This document shows, piece after piece, positions 26,498 to 37,766 of a stretch of DNA of 64,000 nt. Each line of letters opens with the position of its first letter. Position 1 is the first letter of the stretch. The notes beneath the pieces were generated by a model. That model was not told where the DNA came from, did no database searches, and saw nothing but the letters and a program-made list of their open reading frames with translations. The stretch comes from Pieris napi (lineage: Eukaryota; Arthropoda; Insecta; Lepidoptera; Pieridae), in the NCBI RefSeq assembly GCF_905475465.1, contig NC_062250.1:10252501-10316500 (forward strand), given 5' to 3'. The translations under genes were made by a program, and so were the position numbers.

Positions 26498-26655
26498 TCA
26501 GTGGCGCTACAACCTATTTAGGTATGGGCTTCAGATTTTTGTATCTGTTTCATGATCATTTGTCTTATAGGCAAGTAGGTGCCTCAGCCGGGGATCGAAC
26601 CTATGATCTCAGGGATAAGAGTCGCACACTGAAGCCACTAGGCCAACATTGCTCG
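26498..26655 (-). mobile_element. tRNA-derived SINE (family S), internally deleted
   Basis: Both ends present (tggcgctacaacctattta and cgaacctatgatctcaggga/gccactaggccaacattgct), but about 100 bp of the body is missing after gcaagtaggtgcctcag. Confidence 0.85.
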
Positions 26656-27286
26656 CGTCTAATTTATGGAGGTCATAATTTTAATTTTAATATAAAATTA
26701 TAGTAGGTACTCGAATACAGGCTATTTTTATTTATTATGATTAATATAATCTAACGAAGAGATACGGACAGCGATCTTTACTTTGTATATTCGATCAGAA
26801 CTGCAGCGAACTTGCATACAAACACATCGGAATTGTTACAGAAGTTACAGAGTAATGGGTGTAAAAACAGGGTGCTGGTAATCTTTGGATTAGTTTAGCT
26901 TTTTTTTCCCGCATGGACAGAGTGTACAACAACATTAGCTTATTAGTTTAACGAACATATTATGGCCGTGTGACCTTGACTTCGGTGAATATTGATCGCG
27001 AACTCGCACATAATTTCGTACCTGCCACATACGGGTGTAACAGATTAATTTTTCTAAGAATTGCTTTTTAACAAACCAACGAGGTCGGATAAGTGAAGGG
27101 GAAAATAGCCAGTAAAACAACTTTCTCAACACTTGGTTTAAATTACGAAAATTGAATAAACTAAATTGTTTATTCATTAATCAATCATGTGAAAGAAATT
27201 GTGTAATTTGTAATCATTGTCGTTTTTATATGAACTTATTTTGGAACCAGTTATTTAAAAGTTAACGTGAATCTTTTATTGTCCAG

Positions 27287-30200
27287 CAGGGAAGAGATCC
27301 CAGCTCCACCTTCAGGAGGTGACGCTCATGCTAACCTCATGGCGGCTATTCGCCAGGCAGGAGGTGCGGGCAGAGCCAAGCTGAAAGCTGCAGATAATAT
27401 ATCGGAAAAGGTACGTGTTTCTTTAAGTGAATAAGACCAAATTTCAACTTACGTTGAGGGGTATATAAACAGTTATTTATGTATTTATTAACACTTCGTT
27501 GCAACATAATACAATTGACATAATTAAATGAAAAGGAGGGCAACTGGCGGCTTTATCGCTTTCGAGCGATCTCTTCCAGGCAACCACTGTGATTTTTAAA
27601 AAATTAAACTAGATAATGTAAGCAAGAAAAATACATGATACATATAATAAAAAACTAAACAGGAACAAAAAAATTAAACTAAAAAAGGTTACATGAAATA
27701 TAAAATGTGCACATATGACGATAATTTTAGATCAGTCTCACGTCAGTATTTAGTGAGTAGATTTTATAAAACTGTTTTAAAAATAAAGCAGTGTTGGCCT
27801 AGTGGCTTCGGCGTGGCTATGTTAGGAAGTGAGGTGGACTGGAGTGCAATGGTCTCCTTCTGTGAGCATGTAATGCTGAGTGAGGCTGTTGAGCGATTGA
27901 GGGAGAGGTCTGGGGTTGGGGTCCGGTCGCAGGTGGTGGCAGGGGTCGGTATCGATTAGCCCGGAACCGCAGGTCGTGATTGAGCTCTATGTCGGATATA
28001 AGCCCATATCCCTGGGGTAGAATGCCTTGGTGAACCCCGAGGGCCCATCTTAAGGGCGTGTGAAGGGCTGAGGTATTTTTAGTGGGTGGGGTCTCGCTAC
28101 CCTAATGAATAGCAGAGGGCTTGTACTGTAGACCCAGCCCCACAGTCCCCGCATTATCTCCGATATCCATGACGCGGGCGTAAGCGCATTTTCACCTCAT
28201 TTAAAAAAATCTTATAGGTAAAATAAAAAAGGGTATAATAATCTTACTTTACTCTAGTAAAGTCATATATTTCGGTCTACCGAAATATATGTGGTAATGT
28301 CTTTCTTTGTAATATAAAATCTATTTGGAACGCTTGCTAAGATAAGTTATAGCATGTACTATAACTTATACATATGTAATATATATAAATATAACAATAA
28401 ACTAAAAATAAAATAGTGTTATGAAAAATAATAAAATAATCAATATAAACTTGCTATATCAGACTATGCCATCAATGCCACATCTAGTAAAAAATCAAAT
28501 TCGAACATCTGTGTTTTGCTTGGTTGACTGATCAAGTTTATTATGTCTACCCACATTTTTGGTGCTGTTTTGGTTTGTTATTTTATATATGTACGTACAT
28601 CTGTGCGCGCTTATTTCTAATTTTTAAATATTGTTTCTCAGTAAGTGAATTATGTATGCAAATCTTATGAGAAATAAAGTTATCTTCAACCTTATATTAA
28701 ACTTTACATATTCTAGAAGAAATCTATTTATCAAATTGAAATTGGCGTTGGTGTTATATCCTTTGTTATTGTTATGTTTATTAGGCTTAAATTTGTTAGG
28801 CATCATATCTGACTGTGGTTTTCCTTATATAATTGATGATTAACGTTAATTGATAATTCTAATTAAATATTTAGGGGCATTTGACCTTATTTAGGTTTCT
28901 GTGATTATTATAATAAAGGTTTTATTTTATTTGTTTATTTATCACCACATCATACATATGCTTTACAAATATCTTTTCTAAAATGTTACAAAAACGAAGA
29001 ATCCACTAACAATTTTAGATTTTACTAGTAATTTTTTGACACTTAACAATGCTTTTTTTAACCGAATATATCAATATCTGGATAAGTAGTAGTTTTTCTG
29101 TTATATACGCGAAGAATTCTAACGAGAGAGTCCTGAACTCCTAGGTTGGTTTTTGCAGATGGAATTTTGAAGTTTCTTACATATCAATGTAGTAGGTAAA
29201 TATGTATAATGCTGTTCTACACTTTATGGATATAATTGGGGCCTTTTAAGCTTTACGAATTGAGATTGAGAATGAGGAAAACTTCGTTTATGTTATGTCT
29301 TATTTTAAATATTAATTAATTACTTAATAGAGTTGTTAGAAAACAAGATTTTTATTATTTACTAAGACTTGTTTGTTGTGAATATGCTTCGGAAACTTGC
29401 TGTTCTCGGAAGAAATTCTCCTGGCGCCGCTTTGATAAAGATGAGATGTTATACGATCTTTAGTTGTCTCACTTTTGTTATTTCGAATTTCTACTGTTTT
29501 CTAGAATGCAATGTTGTCTTTGCCGTAGTGTTTGTCTATATTTATTTATTAAAACTTCGATTCATTACAAATAATAACAAGTAATAAATTATTAGGCATG
29601 CATCGGGCGGCCTTAACAAGCGGTCTCGCCAAACCATATAAAGAAAAAGAAAGTTAAAAAAAACTGAGGGTAGCAAGAAATTTTTATATTTCTTGAACGT
29701 TCTTATAATGCGTAAGTATTCAAGATTCTAAATTCGCGTCACATACAATGATTTAATGGAATTTTGATTACGTTAATATAGACGATTTTTTAATAGAATC
29801 TACAAGTGGGTTGTTTTTAAAAAAAACATTAATTATCCAGAATTAGTATATTTTATAATTCATTCGGCTAAAGCGTAGTTAAAACAGAATTGAATAATCA
29901 TTAATCAACGAATAAATCCAAATATTGTAAGAGGAAAATCCTTACACCTGGAAGGTTTTTGTCTCTGGCGCCGGCGCCTCTTCATAAAAAGCTTAATCTA
30001 TTTCTGTTAGATTACAAATAATTATTACGATCAGCGCATGTTTCGTCGAAGCGACATAATTGTACCAGAGGCTATTCCAGTTCTGGGAACATTATTATGT
30101 GGATCCGATAACGTAATAATAATCGTATCATTGTCTGTGAGATTCCACGTGCATGAATAAATTATACATATATCCGGATTTGTCTTCCTTTATTTTCTCC

Positions 30201-33200
30201 ATTATACTTTCTTCGTATTCAGTACTTTTATCTAGTTATATAAACGCATTTACATTGTTAACGCATTTATTAATGTAGGCTTTAATAATCTTGTATGTAA
30301 AATTTATATATTATATACAATACTTAAATAACGTCGTAATTTTAACACGACGCGCCTCGTACACATTAATCGCCATTGAGCGATTTCGTCCAGGCAACCA
30401 CTGTGAGAAAAATAAATAAATTGGATATACCTTATGTAATTTAAATTTTGGTGCAAAAATACATAGGACATATAGACAAAACAGATGGAAAACAAAGCAA
30501 TTAATACATATATATGCAAACAGTGAACAGGACAATATTTAAAAAAAGAATTCCGATAATTTTAGATCAGTTTCACATAAGTACGAAAGATACGATGTGG
30601 ACAAGGTAATGTTTGTACAGTAGCGATTTAAATATAATGAACAAGATATAGTGTAGGTACATATTTGAATTTTAAACTTGAATATTTTTGAGAAAGTTTA
30701 TTTCGATTTCGTAGGAGCTTTCCGTTGTGGTATTATGATTAAAATTCGTCACTAAAATGGGTATACGTGGAATGCGATCACTGCCGTTTATGGCCATCCC
30801 GTAGGCAGGTTTGCCCCCATGTCCTATATAAAGAAATATATTCAAATGAATTTAATTTGTACATAATGAATAATAACGCCTGCAGATTTGTTTCTTCTCT
30901 TTAAAATCTATTGTAGAGGTTATTCAATTTTTATAGGCTTTTGTATTTGTACGTTTTCTTGTCTATTGTTATATTTCTATATAAAATACTTTGTTAAAAG
31001 CTAATAATAATTTAGTGAACATTGGTCTTGATGTAACATTGCATCAGTTTTATATCATCGAGAAGTAGGCGATCTTCTGTCTGACATTCGTCCTTGATTT
31101 TTGGATTTGAGACATGCCGGTTTCCTTACGATGTTTTCTTCCGTACGATCAAGTGTTAGATTCTCAAATAGAAAGTCCATAGGATCCTACCTACGACCTC
31201 GTGATTATGATTAGATAATATCACACATATAATGATTTTATTAAAAATTATCTTAACTCTTGAGCCATGTAAGATTTGGGGTTTCAATTGCATTCTATGG
31301 GGCGTTGTATGTTTAGGGTAATTCTGTACGGGTTGATGATATTGCTAAAACTACTTCTAAGATCTCATCAAGTAAGGTTTATTAAAGTAATAGGAGTACA
31401 TTGTTTAGAAGCCAATATGTACGCAATCCGACCATTGAACAGAGTATTGTTGGACTAAGATTAATTGACTTCCTGCTGTTTCTATATTAAACAAATCCCC
31501 GCGGTTTCATGCAGTGGAATTAAACTAGCCAGGATTTATATAATATATATAGAAGATTTTATTTATTTATAAAGATACATACACTTGAAATTCCTTGAAA
31601 GTAAATAATATTAATTCCACAAAATATATGACGCTAACACGCGGAGTTGTAAATTTTTGTATTTGATTTTATTCAATGTAAAGAATTACTTAGCGTCGTG
31701 AAATAAATATTTTAGTATCTTTATAACACATTTAAATCGGCCTAAACTGAAATAACGAAGTTTGGGCCACGTCTATTTCAATAAAATGAAAAAAATGTTG
31801 CTTTTATTTATTTTGCAGTTAAATTTATTACTGAATAAGGTTTTTATGGAGAGAAAAATTGGAAACATTTAGTTTTATATCGTACTTTTTATCCTAGAAA
31901 AGCAAACAACATTATATGGTAGCATAGCAAAATATTCGATATGTTGGTTTGTAGCTACTAAAAAGGTAGGCTAAGTAAATCATATTATGGTAAAACGAAG
32001 TTCACGGGGGCAACTAGTATAATATAAACTATGCAATGTCTTAGACCGGCACGGCTACCAATTTTCCCTCATGAAGAAGTTTCTCATCTTATATTTTAAT
32101 AGCTACATATATCCGTAATTAATTTATTTTTTCGGTTGAAAATTAAAAACAAAGTAGAAAACAGTGTAATACGATGCCTAAAAATAATAGTCGCCGTAAT
32201 ATACTCAAAAAAGCTAAAGTGGGTCGGTCAGATTGTTCGCGTTTATGATGACATTGGTCAAAAATACCCTTGAAATGGCCCTGTTAACGTAAAATTGTAA
32301 ACACCGTTAGATTGTAATCTATCTCGCGAGATTATAAACTGTCGAAAGATTGTGAACCTCAACGAACTGCTTACAATTTAACGTATTATTATTCGGTAGA
32401 TTGTACTACACTAACTTAGTTATCATCAAACTTCTTTGGTCAATTACAGATTAATTTTACTTTCCAACAATTTCATATAATTACCGAATAATAATACGTT
32501 AAATTGTAAGCAGTTCGTTGAGGTTCACAATCTTTCGACAGTTTATAATCTCGCGAGATAGATTACAATCTAACGGTGTTTACAATTTTACGGTGACAGC
32601 CCTGTGGGAAAAAGTGAGGACGTTCACCAGAAACTTGGGAAGAAGAAACAAGAGAGATAGCGGGGAAAGATTGGAAAAGTTTAGCGAAGAATTTGGATGA
32701 GGCCTTCACACCGTCCGAGGTCCTGTACTAATATTACATATAATAACTTAGTATAATCTTTATATATAATAAATACGTATTGATATTTCAAAAATTTCGA
32801 GGACATAATGAATTTGTTGGTATCAATTCAAACCGGTCTGTCATACGGTGGATTCCGCGAGTGCCTGAGGCGCGATGCTTCGCTGAAGTATTTATGTTTT
32901 GTCACAGTATTGCCATAACTTGTCTCCCAGTTGGACCGGACATAGCATACCGGGGCGTACTACCAAATGTGACTTGGGTCTCGGATGACCTTAAGTCGAA
33001 AGTTTCCTTCAAATTTGTAAGACGTTACATAGATAACTTTATGATGAAATGCTAACACAGATGAGGGTGATGATATACATATATATATATAAATAACCCT
33101 CTATGAAACACAATTTTCTAAAGACATTTTATATGACAACCAAGTGACAATTTCTAAAAAGACATCAAATATCCCATAGTAATTCCAAGCCAAGAACAGT

Positions 33201-36200
33201 TTTTATTGGAAGATTTAATTGTTGATTTAGTATTTTTCTTGACTTATTATTTATGTTTCCCGTTTAAACCTTTAACAAATATTTCAAGATCATAATTACC
33301 AAATAGCAACTCATTTTTATATACAAAGATATGTTCATAATGAATGAAAATAGCATAGTTCATGGAACAGGATAAGATATGCTCATGGATTACATAGAAT
33401 TTTTCATCGATCACTAATTACAAACAATACACAGAATCAATGTCACTGCGCAATGCGCATACACTCTTTTGTCGCGTTTCTCTGGAATGGTCGCGAGGTT
33501 TACGCAATTTTCGACTTTCGTCCCTTCCCAAAAGATATAAATTCCTACTTCTCCGCTGTTTGTCTTTTGGAAACATGTTTGTGTTTTGTGTTTATAGATT
33601 TTTCCCTGAATACGTCCGTTGTTTGAGTAAATTCTTATCTATGCTGAGCTATCGGCTCTTTACTCTATGGTTAATGTGTCCATATCGGAAATAGGAATTT
33701 CTTAGTCATTTTCAATCTTACCTGCTTAACAATTTTGGAAGTAATTTTTTTGTAAGATAGAACGGATATGTTTTTATTTTCTTCTACCATATACCTATTC
33801 AATAATAATTTGAATAATTTCGAACGGAATATAAGTAGATAGAATATATACGACGGAACTTCGTTGATATTCTTTGTCAACGGATTTTTAGCGTTAAATC
33901 AGAGTTCTGAATACGACGTGTACTGTGCATGGGTAAATATACAGTTCACTAGAAAACAAGGCACACGTCGGGGCGTCAAATAACAGCGCACAAAGGAAAT
34001 GAATGCTGGAACAAGTCCTAGAGAATGGTAAAATGGATCGATTATTCGGAATTGTAAAGAATGTGTTCTAAGGACTTGTCGGAGCCGGGAAGTATGACCA
34101 TTGTTCCATACAATACCCCTTGCCCGTTTACTACCTTTATAAAGTCAAATGTATAAAAAATATACCTGCAAAACGTGAGCTCTAGTTTGCTACGGCGAAT
34201 TTTGTGTTGTATGGAATTACCAAGAATTGTACGAAAAAATACTACGACTAATCTCACACCTGACGGTTGTGGAGCTTGATTAGTGAAACAATTTGGGTTA
34301 GTGATATTAGAAAGTACTAATATTTTTAATTGGTCTATATAGAACTAAAATTAACTAACTTAAAACACTTAATACGCGTTTAATATATGCAAGTATTTGG
34401 TGGTATTTTCGATGTCCTCCGAAACGACGCGACCAATTCTTATGATTTTTTTTATGCATATTCAAAAAGTCTGAGAATCGGCTACTATCAAAACTTTCAA
34501 CCACTAAGTGATAAGGGATGTCCACCCCAAAAAAAAATTGTTTTTATTTCTTTATGATACAGCATACAAAAATACATACAACCCTTAAGTTTTACCCCTC
34601 TATCAGCCCCTATTTTTTATTATAGTAGATAGTTATTTTTATTGTACTAAATCAATGTATTTTAGAAATAATATACATGGCAAAACAACGTTTGTATATT
34701 ATAAATTAATCTTAAAATTTTCGTGTACAAGTTTAAATTCATATTTAAAACTTCTGTTAAGTAGAAGATATTGTTAGAATATTTGAATGGTTAACACGGG
34801 AGAAGCAGCCGTTTTCTCTATTGTGTTGTCAAAGTTAAACTTAGAATATGGCAGTTCCAGGTACATAAATAGCTTAGAAGCTAAATGTTCTTGTATATTG
34901 TGCACAATATATATAAATGTATATAGTATGTATGCTGTGGAGCTTTATTGGTTTACGTAGTTAGTGGAAGTCAAATGAATAATTATTTATCTGTATCACT
35001 TTTTGGAATCAAACCTGTATCGATTATTATGTTAATGTCAAAATAATTTATTCATATAGGTATTCAATATACACTTATGAACGTCAAAAAATAAATATAT
35101 ATTAAATGATTCTAATTTTACATTTACTGCCAGTTCTCAAATCAAGGGCGTAGGACGGAAGAGAAGAACTGGCATTAAACTCTCCGCCACTGTTTTTAAT
35201 CGCCAAGTTTTTTAATTTTTTGTTTAGACCTATTAAACACCTGTCCAGAAAAAAACAATACATCTTGTCAAGACTACGTTCTTTACTTAAACATAAATAA
35301 ACATTATGACATTATGACAGTTTATCGTCAAAGATTGCGTATGCATAATTATTGCATCGATGTTTGATGAATTCGTGTTACGGGAAGAGCCCAATTAACG
35401 AAATTCAAGTGCACGCGAAACTCGTTACGAATCCTTGGAATGATCATGACCACCTTAAGAATTCACATTTTGCACTACGCAGAATGTGTTTATGCCGCTT
35501 CTCGGTAAATACTTGTGAAATGGCGATAAAAATGAAGAGCCAGTACACCCAAATGTTTACAACTAAAATTATCCAATTGAACGTTATCCTGTTGGCCATT
35601 GTTAAGTGATTGAGCCTGTATAATACAATTTATCCGTCACCAATGACTAACCGCGAAGATCTCTGCGTACTTGAAATGACATTGTATCAATCGAACCGAT
35701 CGAAGTGTTTGTCGAAAATTCATCTCTGTGTGTCGTCATGTTGGGACCGTGCTAATTTCTAAGTAAATTGAAATAACGTCGAGTTCCTTTGAAAGTTAAT
35801 TTGCCTTTTAGGTATTTCCAATGTTGTGTTTAAATTAAAATTATTCTAGAGAATCCCTTTCAAATGTATTTTAGTGTTGTTTTGATGTGAAGCGTGCTAT
35901 TCGAGTCATATGTCCGGAAGGAATTATATACGAAGTAAATTAATGTTAAATTCTATTTTGAGCGTTTATGAAACTAATATATACGACTCAATGAAGTAAC
36001 AATATTTTCAAGAATTATATCGGTTAGAAAAATACATTATTGTTATAGGTTTCAGAGAATCTATTAAAACAACAATAATTAATTTATCGTATGATATCCG
36101 AACTAGATAACAGAGTTCGTGCTCGTGTTTCCGCTAGTTCTGGTAAATGTTATATTTACAATTTCTTCATATAATGTTATCAGTATGCCATTGACCTTAA

Positions 36201-37510
36201 GTAGTTTCTAGTACTCGGTATTTCGTCATTCATTAAGCAATTTGTTTACAGATATTATGACCGTTAACACAAAACATTATTATTAATCGCTACAAAGACT
36301 AAACTTTTTATATACATTATTAAAGGAAATATTTTTTTTGGTATACTCATATGTTTGATTTATAGTCTAAAATACAAGTATTCAGGGCGTTTTATCCGCT
36401 GCCCACTAAAGTATTTCTGAACCAATATGACTTAGGGGACCTAGAAAAGAGCGTATTCTTAAAAGGCCGGCAATGCACTCGAGTTCCCTCTGGCATTGAG
36501 AGCGTCCATAGGCGGTATCACTTAACATCAGGTCAGGCTCCTGGCCATTTGTCCCCTGTTCTATTAAAAAATAGTATATTGAATCTTTAATAAATATTAA
36601 AGTAAACCTGGTAACCTGGTAACCCTGGTAGGTACATTGGATACAATTTAACACGATTTTCTATTTTATATGAGAACATGATATATGAAGCTTAAAATAA
36701 CAATGAAAACGCTTCACTAGAAATGAGAGCTTTGAAAACCCTATTTAAAAAAATATTATCATTCGGATAATAAATGAAGCTCAGAAAATGTTGAATAGCT
36801 ACAATTGAATTCTTTGTTGGTTTTCTCTAATATTCATTTGTATAAATGTGGCTTGGTGTTTGGGTTGCCATGACTCTGTGGATTACTCACAAAGCTTATT
36901 TAGCGTAGCTTGAATACCGAGCGCAAAAAACACCAATAGCGCTACAACCTTTTTCGGTCTGGGCCTCAGATTTCTAATAGGTAACTAGGTGATCCTTCTT
37001 CTGTGCCTGACATACGGCGTCGACTTTTAGGTTCTAAGGCATGCCGGTTACCCCACGATGTTATCCTTCACCGTACCAGCGAATGTTAAATGCGCACTTA
37101 GAAAGTCTATTGGTGCACAACCGGGGATCGAACCCAGGGATCGCAGTCGCACGTTGGAACCATTACTGCAATACTGCTCTTAAAACCCACTTGCTAAGTT
37201 ACTATTATTATACTTCTTACTACATTTGAATGGTCTATACTCTATGATCTTTTTTTTTATTTTATGTTTATGGGTTTGAATTAAATAATCATATAATATT
37301 TCTCTGCAGGGGGCAACCAGTAGTATCTCGAAGCCAGGTGGGGACCTAATGGCCGATCTCCACGCCAAGTTATCGATGCGTCGCCGCGGGATATCTGGTG
37401 CCGAAAGAGCGTCAGGTGGCACAGTTCTTCATACTCTTGCCAGCATCATCCCCGAACCAGAGGAACAGTCTGATCCACAACAGTCTTCGAGTGATGAGGA
37501 TTGGAAGTGA
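27287..37510 (+). CDS. WASHC1: WASH complex subunit 1, C-terminal VCA tail (3' part of gene, two exons)
   Basis: Two coding exons, 27290-27410 and 37310-37510, join in phase 0 and encode about 106 C-terminal residues. WASH is the Arp2/3 nucleation-promoting subunit of the endosomal WASH complex; it drives branched actin on sorting endosomes. Exon A gives a WH2-like actin-binding stretch (LMAAIRQAGGAGRAKL). Exon B gives the central region (DLMADLHAKLSMRRRGISG) and an acidic end (SSSDEDWK) whose penultimate Trp is the expected Arp2/3-contacting residue. Order, spacing and the terminal acidic-Trp match the WASH VCA as I know it. The N-terminal WAHD1 domain and proline-rich part are not visible upstream in this window, so they lie outside it or in exons I missed. 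The intron is 9.9 kb and full of repeats. The name rests on motif recognition, not on a search. Confidence 0.9.
27290..27410 (+). CDS. WASHC1: WASHC1 penultimate coding exon (WH2/verprolin-like)
   Basis: One base of a split codon plus 40 codons, ending AAG before donor gtacgt. It contains LMAAIRQAGG..KAKL-type actin-binding sequence. The acceptor is a tandem CAGCAG, so the exon may begin at 27287 or 27290, a one-codon difference. Confidence 0.9.
27537..27750 (-). mobile_element. LINE 3' tail with atcgct-hairpin
   Basis: Minus strand tail ends in a perfect ATCGCT-loop-AGCGAT stem (27555-27570) and ggccg-like sequence. The distal part (gataattttagatcagt) recurs at 30556-30580, so these are copies of one family. 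Lies in the WASH intron. Confidence 0.65.
27787..28205 (+). mobile_element. SINE head fused to a GC-rich LINE tail (chimeric element)
   Basis: The first about 35 bp are the family S head with box A (gcagtgttggcctagtggct). At about 27822 it switches to coding-like sequence: WSAMVSFCEHVMLSEAVERL and RERSGVG, a stop, then a GC-rich untranslated stretch ending in A-rich DNA. The peptide resembles the C-terminus of R1/Jockey-type LINEs. Confidence 0.6.
28264..28291. repeat. Perfect 13-bp inverted repeat
   Basis: catatatttcggt, ct, accgaaatatatg: perfect arms with a 2-nt loop, shortly after the chimeric element. Confidence 0.8.
29592..29640 (-). mobile_element. Short LINE 3' tail fragment
   Basis: Minus strand gcgagaccgcttgttaaggc then cgccc resembles the hairpin tail seen at 27.5 and 30.4 kb. 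Only about 50 bp. Confidence 0.4.
30350..30590 (-). mobile_element. LINE 3' tail with atcgct-hairpin
   Basis: tcgtccaggcaaccactgtg and gataattttagatcagtttc align with 27537-27750. Minus orientation, in the WASH intron. Confidence 0.6.
31066..31215 (-). mobile_element. tRNA-derived SINE (family S), old fragment
   Basis: gacatgccggtttccttacg, atgttttcttccgtacga, gaaagtccat and ctacgacctcg follow the family order on the minus strand. Strongly diverged. Confidence 0.6.
32200..32732 (+). mobile_element. LINE relic (RTE-like) split by a MITE
   Basis: Left of the MITE there is a K..GR-like remnant; right of it (32643-32732) the frame reads REIAGKDWKSLAKNLDEAFT then PSEVLY and TAA, the AGKDW...A..R.EW...EAF LINE tail. 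The MITE at 32288-32592 interrupts it. Confidence 0.6.
32288..32592. mobile_element. MITE with two identical 111-bp inverted arms
   Basis: Arms 32288-32398 and 32482-32592 are exact reverse complements by direct reading, around an 83-bp spacer. Ends CGTAAAATTG and CAATTTTACG. No open frame. No clean target duplication was found; gccctgt occurs near both ends, 5-8 bp out. Confidence 0.9.
33070..33330 (-). mobile_element. Helitron-like fragment, family F
   Basis: Shares atatgacaaccaagtgacaa, cttgacttattatttatgtt and caaatatttcaagatcataa with the F copy at 19950-20285. Ends eroded. Confidence 0.55.
34405..34697 (+). mobile_element. Helitron-like element, family D, truncated 3' end
   Basis: tgtcctccgaaacgacgc, ttatgatacagcatacaaaa, ctattttttattatagtaga and ggcaaaacaacgtttg align with 2583-2911, but the gtcagCTAG end is missing. 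Confidence 0.65.
35070..35215 (+). repeat. Repeat family I, copy 1
   Basis: caaatcaagggcgtaggacg, gaagaactggcattaaactc and ccgccactgtttttaatcgc are shared with 58515-58645. The class is unknown. Confidence 0.6.
36390..36568 (+). mobile_element. LINE tail, family B
   Basis: ctgcccactaaagtatttct, aaaaggccggcaatgcactc and tatcacttaacatcaggtca followed by gttctatt and an A-rich end. In the WASH intron. Confidence 0.75.
36929..37183 (-). mobile_element. tRNA-derived SINE (family S)
   Basis: tagcgctacaaccttttt, ggcgtcgacttttaggttct, attggtgcacaaccggggat and gaacccagggatcg. It ends about 125 bp before the last WASH exon. Confidence 0.85.
37310..37510 (+). CDS. WASHC1: WASHC1 terminal coding exon (central and acidic regions)
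   Basis: Acceptor tctctgcag, then 66 codons and TGA at 37508-37510. It encodes the DLMADLHAKLSMRRRGISG core and the acidic SSSDEDWK end. A LINE or SINE is not present inside the exon; a minus-strand SINE ends about 130 bp upstream. Confidence 0.92.
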   Translation, partial: GATSSISKPGGDLMADLHAKLSMRRRGISGAERASGGTVLHTLASIIPEPEEQSDPQQSSSDEDWK

Positions 37511-37760
37511 CGGTGGTAAAAATGTTTTTATCAAAGTAATAAGGACGAAATCAATTTCTGTTTAATTCCGTCTTAGAAACTAGAAATTCGGCCTAATTGT
37601 ATTATTCTTCTAAAGTATCCACTTAATTTTTGTAATCGCTCATTCATTAATTGTTTATATGAAGTTAAATTATGTATTTGCTTGTACCACGAATTTGTAC
37701 TAATCTTGCCCGATTGACCTCACTAGGTAATTGTCGCTTCTCGGAATCGTTTAATTTGTA

Positions 37761-37766
37761 AATAAA
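37761..37766 (+). terminator. Poly(A) signal for the WASH gene
   Basis: AATAAA about 250 bp after the stop codon, on the coding strand, followed by AT-rich sequence. This is a plausible 3' end of the WASH transcript, but no transcript evidence is available. Confidence 0.6.

Larger units (their letters stand above)
27411..37309 (+). other. Large final intron of the WASH gene
   Basis: Donor gtacgt and acceptor tctctgcag bound 9.9 kb. It holds LINE tails, SINEs, a chimeric element, the 111-bp-arm MITE, Helitron pieces and repeat I. No independent gene was seen in it. Confidence 0.8.

Noticed and set aside
32780..33055. 91-codon plus-strand ORF
   Set aside because: Ends with a LINE-like KSKVSFKFVRRYIDNF feel, but no conserved anchor and no splice context; left unassigned.
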